DNA of 64,000 nt from Acidihalobacter prosperus (GCF_000754095.2 NZ_JQSG02000006.1:933501-997500), one strand, 5' to 3'. Positions 33,360 through 43,836 are shown, numbered from the stretch's first letter. The notes: generated from the sequence alone by a model not told the origin. Translations and numbers: made by a program.

Positions 33360-36143
33360 ATGTCGTCCATGTGCCAACGGTTTTCTTCCCGCCGTCGATG
33401 GCTGATTCCACTGATCGTGACGGTGCTGCTGTCGCATGCCGCATGGGCCGACGATGAGGCGGGGGCGGAAGATGACGCGCCGGCCGTGCCGATGGTCGGA
33501 CGTCTCGGCGATCTGGCGGCGGTCACGCACGAGATTGCCACGGGCAGGCGTATCAGCCCGGTCGGTACGTTGCTCGGGACGTCCAATTTCGTGACCGCTG
33601 TGGTTGTCGACGACGGCCGCGCCTACGTGTTGTCCAGCGGCGCCACGCATGCGCAGACGGTTGCGGCCTATCAGGCCCACGATTTGCGGGCATCGGGGCA
33701 GGTGCAGGGATACAGGCGCGAAATCGCGGCCGGGGCGCCGGATGCCGGCGTGCTGCGCATCGCCCGTCAGGACTTCTTCCAGGGGCTCGCCGCCGGCCCC
33801 GGCGGGCACGTCTATGCCGCGGGCGGTGTCAGCGACGTGCTGCTGGCGCTGCGCCACGACCGGCAGGGCTTCCATGAACTGCGGCGCTATCGCCTCGCCT
33901 TCCACCCTTTCCCGCGGGATCAGTATCCGTATCACTATCAGGGTTCGCGCGGCGGCGCGTACCACTTCTATCCGGACGGGGTGACGCTCGATCACGAGGG
34001 GCGCCATGCTTACGTCACCGGCTTGCTCAGCAATGCGGTGGCGCGTATCGATCTCGCAACCGGCGCCACCCAATACGCCAACGCGGGACCGTATCCTTTT
34101 GCTCCCGTGCTCGCCGACCACGGCCAGCTACTGGTCGTCAGCGACTGGGGCGGATGCGGCGTGAGCGTACTCGACGCTCGCAGCCTCAAGCCCCTGGGGC
34201 AGGTTTGCGTGGGTCCCAGGACGGGGCCGGACAACGCCGACCCTGGCATCCACCCCACCGGCCTCGTCGCCGTGCCCGGCACGGCCAAGGTGGTATTCGC
34301 GGCGGCGAATCTGGACGAGGCCGTGGAAATCGACGCGCGCAGCCTCAAGGTCGTGCGTACCTTCGACGACGCACCCTATCCCGGCGCGCCCCCGGGGAGT
34401 TATCCGGATGCCGTCGCCGTTCACGGCGGACGGCTGTTCGTCGCCAATGCCGGCAACAACGACGTCGCCATATTCGATCTCGCCAGCGGGCGGCGGTTGG
34501 GCCTGGTCCCCACCGCCTGGTATCCCACCGGGCTCGCCGCCGGTCCCGATGCGCTCTACGTGGTGGCCGCCAAGGGTATGGGCAGCGGGCCGAACCTCAA
34601 GCACCAGTGGGTCGGCACGATGATGCATGGCGTGCTCCAGCGCATCGACTACACGCACCTGAACGCCGAGTTGCCGCGCCTGACCTCGCTCGCGCTGCGC
34701 GACAATGGTTTCGATCAGGCGCGGCGCGATGCGCTGGCGCATGCCAATCGGGAGACGGCGACCTGGCTGCGCCGGCATATTCGCCACGTGGTCTTCATCC
34801 TGCGCGAGAACAAGACCTTCGACGAGGAACTCGGCGACTACCGGCCCGCCGGTCGCTGGGCCGACCCCAAGCTCGCCCTCTACGGCCCGCGCCAGCTGCC
34901 CAACCTCTACGCCTGGGCCGACCGCTACGCCCTGTTCGACAACTTCTACGCCGACGGCGAGGTCACCGCCCAGGGCCACCAGTGGGTCACCGGCGCCTCC
35001 GACTCCGACTTCGTGCAGCGCACCTGGCCGCAGTACTACTCCGGCCGCGGCCTCGTGCCCAACCCCGGCTGGACCCAGTCGCTGGTGCCCGCCAAGCTCG
35101 CCGACGGCACCGGCGGCATCCCCGGCGGGGCCGCCAACCCCTACGCCATCTACACCGATCTGCCCAAGCTCGGGCGCTGGTCCAATCCCTGGATCGCCTA
35201 CCCGCAGCGGCTGTACCTGTTCAACGACCTGCTGGCGCATCGGGTCAGCTTCGAGGATTTCGGCGAGTTCGTATCGCGCAACGAGGCCGGCGTCATCGCC
35301 CCGGCCATGCGGGCGCATCTGGCCGTCGACTTCCCCGGCTGGGACCGCATGATCCTCGACACCCACCGCGCGCACGTGGCCATCGACTGGATGCGTCGTC
35401 ATGCCGCCGACCTGCCCCGGTTCACCTACATCTGGCTGCCCGATGATCACACCGCCGGACGCAGTCCCTGCTACTACACGCCTGATTACTATGTCGCCAA
35501 TAACGACCGCGCAACCGCGCAGATCGTGCACTATCTGAGCACCACGCCGCAGTGGAAGCACACCCTGGTGATCGTGACCGAGGACGATGCGCAATCAGGC
35601 GCCGATCACATCGACGCCCATCGCACCTTCGCGATCGCCCTGGGGCCGTGGGTGCGCCACACGCAGGTCACCACGCGTTATTCCCAGGTCAATCTCGTGC
35701 GCACCATCGAGGCCATTCTCGGTTTGCCACCGATGTCGCAGTGGGATGCCAATGCCGCGGTGATCCGCGGCATCTGGCGCGACCGTCCGGACGCCGCCGA
35801 GGTGCCGGTGCAGCCGCTGCGCACGCCGGTGGCCTACAACACTGGCAGCTGTCCCGACGGCAAGTTGCTGCGTCGCATCGCGGGCGCTAGCGGCCAGACC
35901 GTGACCGCATCCTGGATTCGCGCTCATCTCCACCCGGATGGCGCCACAGTGTCTCCGAAGGCCGACAACCGCTATACGCCGACCAGCTTGCTCAAGATTC
36001 CCGGTCCCGAGCAGATGCGTCAGGAATGGATCGCCAGCAAGGGCCAGGCGAGTTACGAGAAAACCCTGCGCTACCTCAAGGCCATGGCCCACGAGCAGCA
36101 TGCGCCGCTCAGCCACTTCATGGCGAGTGACGACGGCGATTGA
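33360..36143 (+). CDS. Exported YncE-like beta-propeller / phosphoesterase-family protein
   Basis: The 927-residue protein has an N-terminal signal peptide (SSRRRWLIPLIV, cleavage near AWADD; the Arg pair is Tat-like). A YncE-type seven-blade propeller (about 50-450) shows repeats of the kind VAVHGGRLFVANAGNNDVAIFDLASGR, and a PF04185-type phosphoesterase domain (about 470-830) follows, with HVVFILRENKTFDEELGDY, DNFYADGEVTAQGHQW and the metal-site block TEDDAQSGADHIDAHR. Relatives include acid phosphatases and phospholipase C. It is 17 bp after tonB, so it may release or process the ligand taken up by the receptor in the periplasm. The substrate is unknown. Confidence 0.88.
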   Translation: MSSMCQRFSSRRRWLIPLIVTVLLSHAAWADDEAGAEDDAPAVPMVGRLGDLAAVTHEIATGRRISPVGTLLGTSNFVTAVVVDDGRAYVLSSGATHAQTVAAYQAHDLRASGQVQGYRREIAAGAPDAGVLRIARQDFFQGLAAGPGGHVYAAGGVSDVLLALRHDRQGFHELRRYRLAFHPFPRDQYPYHYQGSRGGAYHFYPDGVTLDHEGRHAYVTGLLSNAVARIDLATGATQYANAGPYPFAPVLADHGQLLVVSDWGGCGVSVLDARSLKPLGQVCVGPRTGPDNADPGIHPTGLVAVPGTAKVVFAAANLDEAVEIDARSLKVVRTFDDAPYPGAPPGSYPDAVAVHGGRLFVANAGNNDVAIFDLASGRRLGLVPTAWYPTGLAAGPDALYVVAAKGMGSGPNLKHQWVGTMMHGVLQRIDYTHLNAELPRLTSLALRDNGFDQARRDALAHANRETATWLRRHIRHVVFILRENKTFDEELGDYRPAGRWADPKLALYGPRQLPNLYAWADRYALFDNFYADGEVTAQGHQWVTGASDSDFVQRTWPQYYSGRGLVPNPGWTQSLVPAKLADGTGGIPGGAANPYAIYTDLPKLGRWSNPWIAYPQRLYLFNDLLAHRVSFEDFGEFVSRNEAGVIAPAMRAHLAVDFPGWDRMILDTHRAHVAIDWMRRHAADLPRFTYIWLPDDHTAGRSPCYYTPDYYVANNDRATAQIVHYLSTTPQWKHTLVIVTEDDAQSGADHIDAHRTFAIALGPWVRHTQVTTRYSQVNLVRTIEAILGLPPMSQWDANAAVIRGIWRDRPDAAEVPVQPLRTPVAYNTGSCPDGKLLRRIAGASGQTVTASWIRAHLHPDGATVSPKADNRYTPTSLLKIPGPEQMRQEWIASKGQASYEKTLRYLKAMAHEQHAPLSHFMASDDGD

Positions 36144-36203
36144 TATCCGGCGCGGCGGCCGGCGCGAAGCGACCGCCGCGGGTGCGGCAGAAATGGCGGG
36201 GGG

Positions 36204-36434
36204 TCAGCGCCGCCAGACGGCGATTCGGCGTCGGCATTCGGCCCCGAGGGGGCAATCCAGCTTGCGGCAGGCGTAACGTGCGTCGGTGCGGAAGCACGCG
36301 GCTTCGCCGCGTGCGAGCTGGATGCGGTGAATCTGGTTGGGGGAATACAGCGCGACCTCGTCGCCTTCCGGGAGCAGCGGCAGTTCGGTGGGATATTCAG
36401 TCCGTGCATGCGGGCGTTGCAGATTGGCAGGCAT
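36204..36434 (-). CDS. Small Cys-containing protein, unknown function
   Basis: A 76-codon frame starts at the ATG at 36434 with GGAG seven bases upstream. The product (start MPANLQRPHAR) has a hydrophilic N-terminal half and a C-terminal motif CFRTDARYACRKLDCPLGAEC with four Cys, which could bind metal. I do not recognise the family. It lies downstream of queG on the same strand, with 88 bp between. Confidence 0.5.
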   Translation of the reverse strand: MPANLQRPHARTEYPTELPLLPEGDEVALYSPNQIHRIQLARGEAACFRTDARYACRKLDCPLGAECRRRIAVWRR

Positions 36435-36522
36435 CGTGGCGCTCCGGTGGGATGGGTGCTCCGTTGAGTGTAGAAGAAATATCAGCAATGTCATGCGCCG
36501 ATGGCGGACGACTTGACTTCCC

Positions 36523-37605
36523 TCAAGTGCAACCCGTGGCCGCGTGCTTCGCATGCCGCTCCAATGCCCAGTGCACATGCTCGCGCACCAGGGCGGAAGC
36601 ATGATCCGTGCGTGCCTGCAGGGCCGCGACGATGGCGGTGCTGCCCGGTGCGTTGCCCAGTGCGACGGCGATGTTGCGAAGCCATCGCACATGGCCGATG
36701 CGGCGAATGGCGGAACCTTCGGTACGCGCCAGGAAATCCGCTTCGCTCCAGGCAAACAGTTCGACTAGTCGAACGGCGTCCAGACCGTGCCGGGGGGCGA
36801 AATCGGGTGCTTCGGCAGGGTGGGCAAAGCGATTCCATGGACACACGAGCTGGCAGTCGTCGCAGCCGTAGATGCGGTTACCGATCAACGGGCGCAGCGG
36901 TTCGGGAATCGAGCCCTTGAGTTCGATGGTCAGGTACGAGATGCAGCGGCGGGCGTCAAGCCGATAGGGCGCGACGATGGCCTGCGTCGGGCAGATGTCG
37001 ATGCAGGCGCTGCAACTGCCGCAATGGGCGGCGACCGGTCCATCCACGGGCAGCGGCAGGTCGGTATAGAGCTCGCCGAGAAAAAACCAGGAGCCGGCCT
37101 CGCGCGCGAGCAGGTTGGTGTGCTTGCCGATCCAGCCGAGTCCGGCCTGCTGCGCCAAGGGTTTTTCCAGAACGGGGGCGCTGTCGACGAAGGCGCGGTA
37201 GCCGAAGGCGCCGATCTCGGCTTCGATGCGGTCGGCGAGGCGCTGCAGGCGGCGGCGCATCACCTTGTGATAATCGCGGCCCAGCGCGTAGCGCGAGATG
37301 TAGGCCGCCGTCGGTACATTGAGCACCGTTTCGGGGTCCGCCCCCGCCGGCGGCAGATAATCCATGCGTACCGAGATGACCCGCACCGTCCCCGGCACCA
37401 GCTCCGCCGGCCGGCTGCGCTTGCGGCCGTGGCGGGCCATGTAGTCCATGTCGCCGTGAAAGCCGCGTGCCAGCCAGTCGAGCAGATGAGCTTCCGCGCG
37501 CTCCAGTTCGATGCCGGCGATGCCCACTGCGCCGAAGCCGAGCGTGCGACCCCAGGCCTTGATGCGGGTCGCGAGGGCGGCGGGATCGGGTAGGGCTGCA
37601 TTCAT
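36523..37605 (-). CDS. queG: Epoxyqueuosine reductase
   Basis: The 360-residue protein starts at the ATG at 37605 (MNAALPDP); a 15-codon longer frame exists. It has the QueG N-terminal cobalamin-binding domain (RYALGRDYHKVMRRRL, GWIGKHTNLL) and two 4Fe-4S motifs, CGSCSACIDICPTQAI and CDDCQLVCPWN, then a HEAT-like tail. It carries out the last step of queuosine synthesis in tRNA, reducing epoxyqueuosine. Divergent from nnrD/E, sharing a short promoter region (37606-37652) that has a TATACT box. Confidence 0.95.
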   Translation of the reverse strand: MNAALPDPAALATRIKAWGRTLGFGAVGIAGIELERAEAHLLDWLARGFHGDMDYMARHGRKRSRPAELVPGTVRVISVRMDYLPPAGADPETVLNVPTAAYISRYALGRDYHKVMRRRLQRLADRIEAEIGAFGYRAFVDSAPVLEKPLAQQAGLGWIGKHTNLLAREAGSWFFLGELYTDLPLPVDGPVAAHCGSCSACIDICPTQAIVAPYRLDARRCISYLTIELKGSIPEPLRPLIGNRIYGCDDCQLVCPWNRFAHPAEAPDFAPRHGLDAVRLVELFAWSEADFLARTEGSAIRRIGHVRWLRNIAVALGNAPGSTAIVAALQARTDHASALVREHVHWALERHAKHAATGCT

Positions 37606-37652
37606 GCTGAGGGTAGTCGGCGCGCGTGGACTCCGGCGGTATACTGACACGC

Positions 37653-39122
37653 ATGTGTGCGCAGCGTCTCCCCCTCCATACCGCCGAACAGGCGCGCCGG
37701 ATCGACCGGCGTGCCGCTGAGGAATTCGGCCTGTCGGGGCCGGCGCTGATGGCGCGTGCGGGGACGGCGGCCTTCAGGCATCTGCGACGCCGCTGGCCCC
37801 AGGCACAGCGATTGTGCGTGGTCTGCGGCAGTGGCAACAATGGGGGCGACGGGCTGGTGCTCGCGCGACTGGCCAAGGCGGCTGGATTGGCGGTATCCGT
37901 CCATCTTGTGGGCCACGGCCCGCGCGCGGGCAGCGAAGCCGCCGCGGCCCTGGCCGACTGGCAGGCCGCGGATGGCCGCGTCGAACCGCTGCCGTCCAGG
38001 CTGCCGGCGGCGGATGTGTATGTCGATGCCGTTTTCGGCATCGGCCTCAAGCGCGCGCCGGAAGGCGCCGCCGCCGAAGCCGTGGCGCGGCTGGCGGACG
38101 TTGCGCCGGTACTCGCTTTGGATGTGCCTTCCGGTGTGGACGCCGACACCGGCGCATGTCCGGGCGTTGCCGTGCGCGCGGTCGAAACGGTCAGTTTCAT
38201 CGTGCGCAAGCGCGGACTGTACACCGGGCGCGCGCGCGATCACGTCGGCGAACTGTATCTCGAAGATCTCGACCTGCCCGCAGCCTTGCTGGCCAGCGAG
38301 AAGCCGTCCGCCTGGTTGCGCGGCGAGGCGGTCGCCCTGCCGCCGCGCCGACCGGACAGCCACAAAGGCGATCACGGCCGGGTGCTGGTGATCGGCGGCG
38401 CTCCAGGATTCGCGGGTGCCGCACGCATGGCGGGCGAGGCGGCCCTGCGCACGGGCGCGGGCCTGGTGACCGTGGCCACGCATCCGACGCACGCCGCCAT
38501 GCTCAACGTGGGCCGCTGGGAGTTGATGGTGCGGGGCGTGGAGTCGGGCGGCGCGTTGCGCGAGGCGGTCGCGGCTGCGGACGTGATCGCCATCGGGCCG
38601 GGCCTGTCGACGCAGGCCTGGGGGCGAGAGCTGTGGCAGGCTGCGCTGGCGGCGACCTGCCCCCTGGTGGTCGATGCCGATGCGCTGAATCTGCTCGCGG
38701 CCAGCCCCTATCGTCGCGATGCCTGGGTGCTGACGCCACATCCGGGCGAGGCGGGGCGCCTGCTCGGCCTGCCCACTCAGGCCGTGCAGGCCGATCGTTT
38801 CGCCGCCGCCGGGCGGCTTGCCGATCGCTACGGCGGCGCGACCGTACTCAAGGGTGCCGGTACGCTGGTACGGGTGGGCGACGACGTCGAGTTGTGTGGC
38901 GCCGGCAATCCCGGCATGGCCTCCGCCGGCATGGGCGATATCCTGACGGGCGTGATCGCAGGCCTGATCGCGCAGGGGCTTGCGGTCGAGGAAGCGGCCC
39001 GTGCCGGCGTCTGCCTGCATGCCGCGGCGGGCGATCGCGCTGCGCGAGACGGTGAGCGTGGCCTCCTGGCGACCGATTTGCTGCCCTGGCTGCGCCGCCT
39101 TGCGAACGGAATCGGCGCATGA
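37653..39122 (+). CDS. nnrDE: Bifunctional NAD(P)HX epimerase / ADP-dependent NAD(P)HX dehydratase
   Basis: The 489-residue protein has an N-terminal YjeF epimerase domain (CGSGNNGGDGLVLARL, DAVFGIGL, DVPSGVDADTG) and a C-terminal ribokinase-like dehydratase domain (DSHKGDHGRVLVIGGAPGFAGAARM, VLTPHPGEAGRLL, GNPGMASAGMGDILTGVIAGL). It repairs hydrated NAD(P)H. The ATG at 37653 is preferred; a GTG at 37626 would start before the TATACT promoter-like box. It overlaps tsaE by four bases, as in many gammaproteobacteria. Confidence 0.95.
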   Translation: MCAQRLPLHTAEQARRIDRRAAEEFGLSGPALMARAGTAAFRHLRRRWPQAQRLCVVCGSGNNGGDGLVLARLAKAAGLAVSVHLVGHGPRAGSEAAAALADWQAADGRVEPLPSRLPAADVYVDAVFGIGLKRAPEGAAAEAVARLADVAPVLALDVPSGVDADTGACPGVAVRAVETVSFIVRKRGLYTGRARDHVGELYLEDLDLPAALLASEKPSAWLRGEAVALPPRRPDSHKGDHGRVLVIGGAPGFAGAARMAGEAALRTGAGLVTVATHPTHAAMLNVGRWELMVRGVESGGALREAVAAADVIAIGPGLSTQAWGRELWQAALAATCPLVVDADALNLLAASPYRRDAWVLTPHPGEAGRLLGLPTQAVQADRFAAAGRLADRYGGATVLKGAGTLVRVGDDVELCGAGNPGMASAGMGDILTGVIAGLIAQGLAVEEAARAGVCLHAAAGDRAARDGERGLLATDLLPWLRRLANGIGA

Positions 39123-39598
39123 ACGGAAGACCGGCATCGACACACGTGCGGACGCTTGAATTATCCGACGAAGCCGCGACCCAGCGTCTTGGCAGTGCGT
39201 TGGCGCGAGCCTTGCCGCATAGTGCGCTGGTTTTCCTGCACGGCGATCTGGGGGCAGGCAAGACCACGCTGGCGCGCGCGCTGCTGCGCGCCCTCGGGCA
39301 TGAGGGTGCGGTCAAGAGTCCGACCTACACACTGGTCGAACCCTATGAGATCGGCGATCGGCGGGTGTTCCACTTCGATCTTTACCGGCTGGCTGACCCG
39401 GAGGAACTGGAGGCGATCGGCCTGCGCGACTATCTCGATGGCGATGCCCTATGCCTGATCGAATGGCCGGAGCGGGGTACGGGAATGCTGCCGTCCGCGG
39501 ACCTGGAGATCGCCCTGCGGGCGGCGGGCGCAGGCCGCAGGGCGCGCTTGTGGGCCAACAGCGAGCGGGGCGAGACGGCGGTGGCGGCGATTGATTAA
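39119..39598 (+). CDS. tsaE: tRNA threonylcarbamoyladenosine biosynthesis ATPase
   Basis: The 159-residue protein has Walker A LHGDLGAGKTTLARALL, the conserved KSPTYTLVEPYE, FHFDLYRL and LIEWPERG motifs. It works with TsaB and TsaD to make t6A37 in tRNAs that read ANN codons. The start overlaps nnrD/E, so the two are translationally coupled. Normal length. Confidence 0.96.
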   Translation: MNGRPASTHVRTLELSDEAATQRLGSALARALPHSALVFLHGDLGAGKTTLARALLRALGHEGAVKSPTYTLVEPYEIGDRRVFHFDLYRLADPEELEAIGLRDYLDGDALCLIEWPERGTGMLPSADLEIALRAAGAGRRARLWANSERGETAVAAID

Positions 39599-39605
39599 TG
39601 TAAGA

Positions 39606-39630
39606 ATGTAGATATATCGCCTATCTACAT
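39606..39630. terminator. Stem-loop in an AT-rich gap after tsaE
   Basis: ATGTAGATA (39606-39614) pairs with TATCTACAT (39622-39630) around a 7-base loop. An A-rich tract follows on the plus strand and the gap is AT-rich in general. It lies just after the tsaE stop and upstream of the amiC promoter zone. It is a weak terminator candidate. Confidence 0.35.
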
Positions 39631-39742
39631 AAAAAATATAACTTTTGCTCTTGCAATCTGCGTTTCGATGGCAAATGATAGGCACCTATCGGCTCCGTGC
39701 CGTTGTCCGTCCAGTCGCCATGCGGAATGTAGGAGAGCAATC

Positions 39743-40969
39743 ATGAGCCACTCGACCGAAGACGCCGATCGCCGCGATTTCCTTCGTCGGATGCTGGGCC
39801 TGTCCGGGATGGCCGCCATGACCGTGATCAGCCCCAGCGCCTTCGCGAGCACCGCCGTCGCGGTCAAGGGCGTGCGCCTGAGCGAATCCGGCGGCAAGAC
39901 CCGCGTGATTTTCGATCTCAGCGGGCCGGTGCATCATTCGTTGTTCACGTTGAGTCACCCTGATCGGGTGGTGATCGATTTCGACAATGCCCGCGCAACC
40001 CGTGCGCTGCATCTCTCGCCGACTCCGCTGCTCAGAGATATCCGTCATGCGCCGCGCGGTCATTCCGATCTGCGCGTGGTGCTTGATCTCAAGTCGGACG
40101 CGGATGCCAGCAGCACGTTGATCAAGGCCGGCGGTGCCCGCCATTACCAGCTGGTGGTGGATCTGTCGTCGGTTTCGGTGGGCAAGCCGCAGCCGGTGAT
40201 CACCGCGGCGCAGGCGCAGCCGCATCGTCCGCTGCGCGACGTGGTCGTGTGCATCGATCCTGGGCACGGCGGCAAGGATCCGGGCGCGATCGGCAAGCGC
40301 GGCACCTATGAGAAGACCGTGGTGCTGGATATCGCGCGCCGGCTCGAAAAGCTGATCAACCGCGAGCCGGGCATGCAGGCCTTCATGACCCGCGACAGCG
40401 ATTATTTCGTGACCCTGCGCGGACGCCTGGCCAAGGCCCGCAAGCGGCGCGCCGACCTGTTCGTGTCGATTCACGCCGATGCCTCGCCGTACCGCTATCC
40501 CAAGGGTTCGACCGTCTACGTGCTGTCCGAACACGGCGCCTCCTCGGAGGCGGCTCGGCTGCTGGCCGAGCGCCAGAACGATGTCGACCGCGTGGCCGGC
40601 GTGAATCTGTCCAACAAGGACAATCTGGTGGCTTCGGTGCTGGTCGATCTGGCGCAGTCGGCTACGCGTGAAGCCAGCTTCAAGCTGGGCGACAAGCTCA
40701 AGGGCAGCATCGACCGCGTGATCCGCATGCACTCCAATACCGTGGAGCGCGCGGCCTTCGTGGTGCTCAAGTCGCCCGACATCCCCTCCGCGCTGATCGA
40801 GACGGCCTTCATCTCCAATCCGGCCGAGGAACGTCGCTTGCGTACCCCGCGATTCCGCGCCAGCATGGCCGGCGCGTTGCTGGGTGGAATCAAGGACTAT
40901 TTTGAGCACCATGCGCCGCCCGGCACGATCCTCGCCGAACGCGGCCGGGTGCTGCGCGAATTCGGCTGA
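39743..40969 (+). CDS. amiC: N-acetylmuramoyl-L-alanine amidase (AmiC type)
   Basis: The 408-residue protein starts at the ATG at 39743 with AGGAG upstream. A Tat signal (DRRDFLRRMLG, then a hydrophobic run) is followed by an AMIN domain (about 30-150) and an Amidase_3 domain (about 165-395) with the zinc motifs CIDPGHGGKDPGAIG, Glu in YEKTVVLDIARRL, SIHADAS and LIETAFISNP. It cleaves septal peptidoglycan in the periplasm during daughter-cell separation. The Tat export matches E. coli AmiC. Confidence 0.94.
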   Translation: MSHSTEDADRRDFLRRMLGLSGMAAMTVISPSAFASTAVAVKGVRLSESGGKTRVIFDLSGPVHHSLFTLSHPDRVVIDFDNARATRALHLSPTPLLRDIRHAPRGHSDLRVVLDLKSDADASSTLIKAGGARHYQLVVDLSSVSVGKPQPVITAAQAQPHRPLRDVVVCIDPGHGGKDPGAIGKRGTYEKTVVLDIARRLEKLINREPGMQAFMTRDSDYFVTLRGRLAKARKRRADLFVSIHADASPYRYPKGSTVYVLSEHGASSEAARLLAERQNDVDRVAGVNLSNKDNLVASVLVDLAQSATREASFKLGDKLKGSIDRVIRMHSNTVERAAFVVLKSPDIPSALIETAFISNPAEERRLRTPRFRASMAGALLGGIKDYFEHHAPPGTILAERGRVLREFG

Positions 40970-41055
40970 TCCGATTGCCGTGGACGGCGCCAGGCAGGCG
41001 CCGGAGCGGCATGGCATAATGCGCGGCGTATTCGCACGCCCCGCCGCAGACGCCG

Positions 41056-42873
41056 ATGCCGATCCGCAGACTTCCGCCGCAACTCATCAACCAGATCGCT
41101 GCCGGCGAGGTGGTCGATCGCCCGGCTTCGGTGATCAAGGAACTGCTGGAAAACAGCCTGGACGCCGGCGCGGACCGCATAGAGCTCGATATCGAGCAGG
41201 GTGGACAGCGCCTGATGCGCATCCGCGACAACGGCAGCGGCATCCCGCGCGAAGAACTGGCGCTCGCGCTATCGCGTCACGCCACCAGCAAGATCGCTTC
41301 CCTCGATGATCTCGAACAGGTGCGTAGCCTCGGTTTTCGGGGCGAGGCGCTGCCGAGCATCGCCTCGGTATCGCGTCTGACGATCACTTCCTGCACCGCG
41401 GGCGAAGCCGCCGGCTGGCGTCTGCGCGGGGATGGACGCGAGCAATTCACCACGCCCGAGCCGGCGGCACACCCGCAGGGCACCACGGTGGAAGTGCGCG
41501 ACCTGTTCTTCAATGTGCCGGCGCGTCGCAAATTCCTGCGTACCGAGCGTACCGAGTACCAGCATATCGAAGAGGTCGTGCGGCGATTGGCGCTGAGCCG
41601 TTTCGACGTGGCCGTGCGCATGAATCACAACGGCAAGGCGCAGTTCGATCTGCGCAGGGCCGACTCGGCCGAGGCCCAGGGGCAGCGGGTGGCGGCTGTC
41701 TGCAGCGAAGCGTTTTTGAACCAGTCGAGCCTGATGGAGCACGAAGGGGCCGGCCTGCGGCTATGGGGCTGGCTGGGCGCTCCGACGTTCTCGCGCGCAC
41801 AGGCCGATCAGCAGTATTTCTATGTCAACGGCCGCATGGTGCGCGACAAGCTGGTCTCGCATGCCGTGCGGCTGGCCTATCAGGACGTGCTGTACCATGG
41901 CCGCCACCCGGCCTTCGTACTGTTCCTGGAAATGGACCCGGCCGGAGTCGACGTCAACGCGCATCCCGCCAAGGCCGAAGTGCGTTTCCGCGATTCGAGA
42001 CTGGTGCACGATTACCTGCACCGAACCCTCAAGGAGGCGATCGCCGGCGCACGGGCAGGGGCGGATGCCGGCGCTGGCGCCGGGGTGCAGCCGCCGACAA
42101 CCGTGACAGGGCTGCACGTTCAAGCATCCGCCGGCCTGCGTCCAGGTCCCGGTTTCGATCTGGGCACGCCGACGACCACGGTCTACCGCCCCGCAGGCAC
42201 GGTACCCGCCGCTGGCGTACGCGAGCAACTGGCCGCATTCAGCCGTCTCTACGCGGCGCCGAATACCACCGAGAGGGCTGGCGGTGATGTGCCGCCGCTG
42301 GGGTTCGCGCTCGCCCAGCTCGGCGGGGTGTACGTGCTGGCGGAAAACGCCAACGGCCTGGTGCTGGTCGATATGCATGCCGCCCATGAGCGCATCACCT
42401 ACGAACGTCTCAAGACGGCCTACGGCATTGAGGGCGTGCGTCGGCAGCCGTTGCTGCTGCCGGCCACCGTCGCCGTCAGTCGTCGCGAGGCGGACGCGGC
42501 GGAATCGGCCGGCGATCTGTTGATCAGGCTTGGCCTGGAGGTGGACCGGGTCGGCCCGGAGTCGTTGCGTGTGCGCGCTGTGCCTGCGTTGCTGGCCGGT
42601 GCCGACGTCACCCAGCTGCTGCGCGACGTTTTGGGCGACGTTGTCGAATACGGCGACAGTCTGCGCGTCGAGGCCGAGGTCAACGAGGTGCTGTCGACCA
42701 TGGCCTGTCACGGATCGGTGCGAGCCAATCGTCGCCTGACGTTGGACGAGATGAACAGCCTGCTGCGCGATATGGAGCGAACCGAACGCAGCGACCAGTG
42801 CAATCACGGGCGGCCCACCTGGGTGCAGATGAGCCTGGGCGAACTCGACCGCCTGTTCCTGCGCGGGCGCTGA
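41056..42873 (+). CDS. mutL: DNA mismatch repair protein MutL
   Basis: The 605-residue protein has the GHKL ATPase motifs ([46 protein letters not shown]) and C-terminal dimerisation domain ([26 protein letters not shown]). The linker (about 330-385) is Ala/Gly/Pro-rich. It links MutS mismatch recognition to strand incision. No endonuclease DQHAxxE motif is seen (MHAAHER instead), so it is probably MutH-dependent or lacks nuclease activity, as in gammaproteobacteria. Confidence 0.97.
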   Translation: MPIRRLPPQLINQIAAGEVVDRPASVIKELLENSLDAGADRIELDIEQGGQRLMRIRDNGSGIPREELALALSRHATSKIASLDDLEQVRSLGFRGEALPSIASVSRLTITSCTAGEAAGWRLRGDGREQFTTPEPAAHPQGTTVEVRDLFFNVPARRKFLRTERTEYQHIEEVVRRLALSRFDVAVRMNHNGKAQFDLRRADSAEAQGQRVAAVCSEAFLNQSSLMEHEGAGLRLWGWLGAPTFSRAQADQQYFYVNGRMVRDKLVSHAVRLAYQDVLYHGRHPAFVLFLEMDPAGVDVNAHPAKAEVRFRDSRLVHDYLHRTLKEAIAGARAGADAGAGAGVQPPTTVTGLHVQASAGLRPGPGFDLGTPTTTVYRPAGTVPAAGVREQLAAFSRLYAAPNTTERAGGDVPPLGFALAQLGGVYVLAENANGLVLVDMHAAHERITYERLKTAYGIEGVRRQPLLLPATVAVSRREADAAESAGDLLIRLGLEVDRVGPESLRVRAVPALLAGADVTQLLRDVLGDVVEYGDSLRVEAEVNEVLSTMACHGSVRANRRLTLDEMNSLLRDMERTERSDQCNHGRPTWVQMSLGELDRLFLRGR

Positions 42874-42876
42874 GCC

Positions 42877-43836
42877 GTGAAACAGCCGAAGCCGCATGCA
42901 CATCGCCTGCCACCGGCGGTGCTGCTGATGGGGCCCACCGCGAGTGGCAAGACCGCGCTTGCGATGTCGCTGGTGCGTCGTTTTCCGTTCGAGATCGTGA
43001 GCGTCGATTCGGCCCTTGTTTATCGCGAGATGGATATCGGCACCGCGAAGCCCACGGCCGAGCAGTTGGCCGAGGCGCCGCACCGCCTGATCGACATACT
43101 TGATCCGGCCGAGACCTATTCGGCCGCGCGCTTTCGGGAGGATGCCCTGCGCGAAATGGCGGACATCACCGCCGCGTGCCGCGTGCCGCTGCTTACCGGC
43201 GGCACGCTGCTGTATTTCCGGGCGCTGGAGTATGGTCTGTCGGAGCTGCCGCCTGCCGATCCGGCAGTGCGCGCACGCATCGAGGCGGAGGCCGCCGAGC
43301 GAGGCTGGGAGGCGTTGCATGGCGATCTGGCCCGTCTCGATCCCGCGGCAGCGTTACGCATACATCCCAACGACCCGCAGCGTCTGCAGCGCGCGCTCGA
43401 AGTGATCCGGCTGACCGGCCGCCCGCTTTCAGTCCTGCAGGCGGGCGGTCGCGCGAACCTGCCATACCGCCTGCTGCGCCTTGGCCTGCTGCCTCAGGAT
43501 CGGGAGCAGCTGCATCGCCGGATATGTCAACGTTTCGAAAAGATGTTGGCGGACGGCTTGATAAACGAAGTGGCGCACCTATATCAGAGGGGCGATCTGA
43601 ATCCGGCGCTGCCGTCGATGCGCGCCGTCGGTTACCGCCAGGTCTGGCGCTATCTGGCAGGCGAGTGGGATCGGCAGACGATGATCGAAAAGGCCGTCGT
43701 GGCGACGCGGCAACTGGCCAAGCGACAACTGACCTGGCTGCGCGGGGATCGCGCGTTGATACGCGTGAACGCCGAGGCCGTCGAGCTGTCGAAGCTCAGC
43801 GCGCGGGTCGCGCAGTTTCTCGAGGGAGACGATTGA
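42877..43836 (+). CDS. miaA: tRNA dimethylallyltransferase
   Basis: The 319-residue enzyme starts with GTG three bases after mutL. It has the P-loop [41 protein letters not shown] and the C-terminal [13 protein letters not shown]. It adds the isopentenyl group to A37 of tRNAs reading UNN codons. The mutL-miaA-hfq order is conserved in gammaproteobacteria. Confidence 0.97.
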   Translation: MKQPKPHAHRLPPAVLLMGPTASGKTALAMSLVRRFPFEIVSVDSALVYREMDIGTAKPTAEQLAEAPHRLIDILDPAETYSAARFREDALREMADITAACRVPLLTGGTLLYFRALEYGLSELPPADPAVRARIEAEAAERGWEALHGDLARLDPAAALRIHPNDPQRLQRALEVIRLTGRPLSVLQAGGRANLPYRLLRLGLLPQDREQLHRRICQRFEKMLADGLINEVAHLYQRGDLNPALPSMRAVGYRQVWRYLAGEWDRQTMIEKAVVATRQLAKRQLTWLRGDRALIRVNAEAVELSKLSARVAQFLEGDD

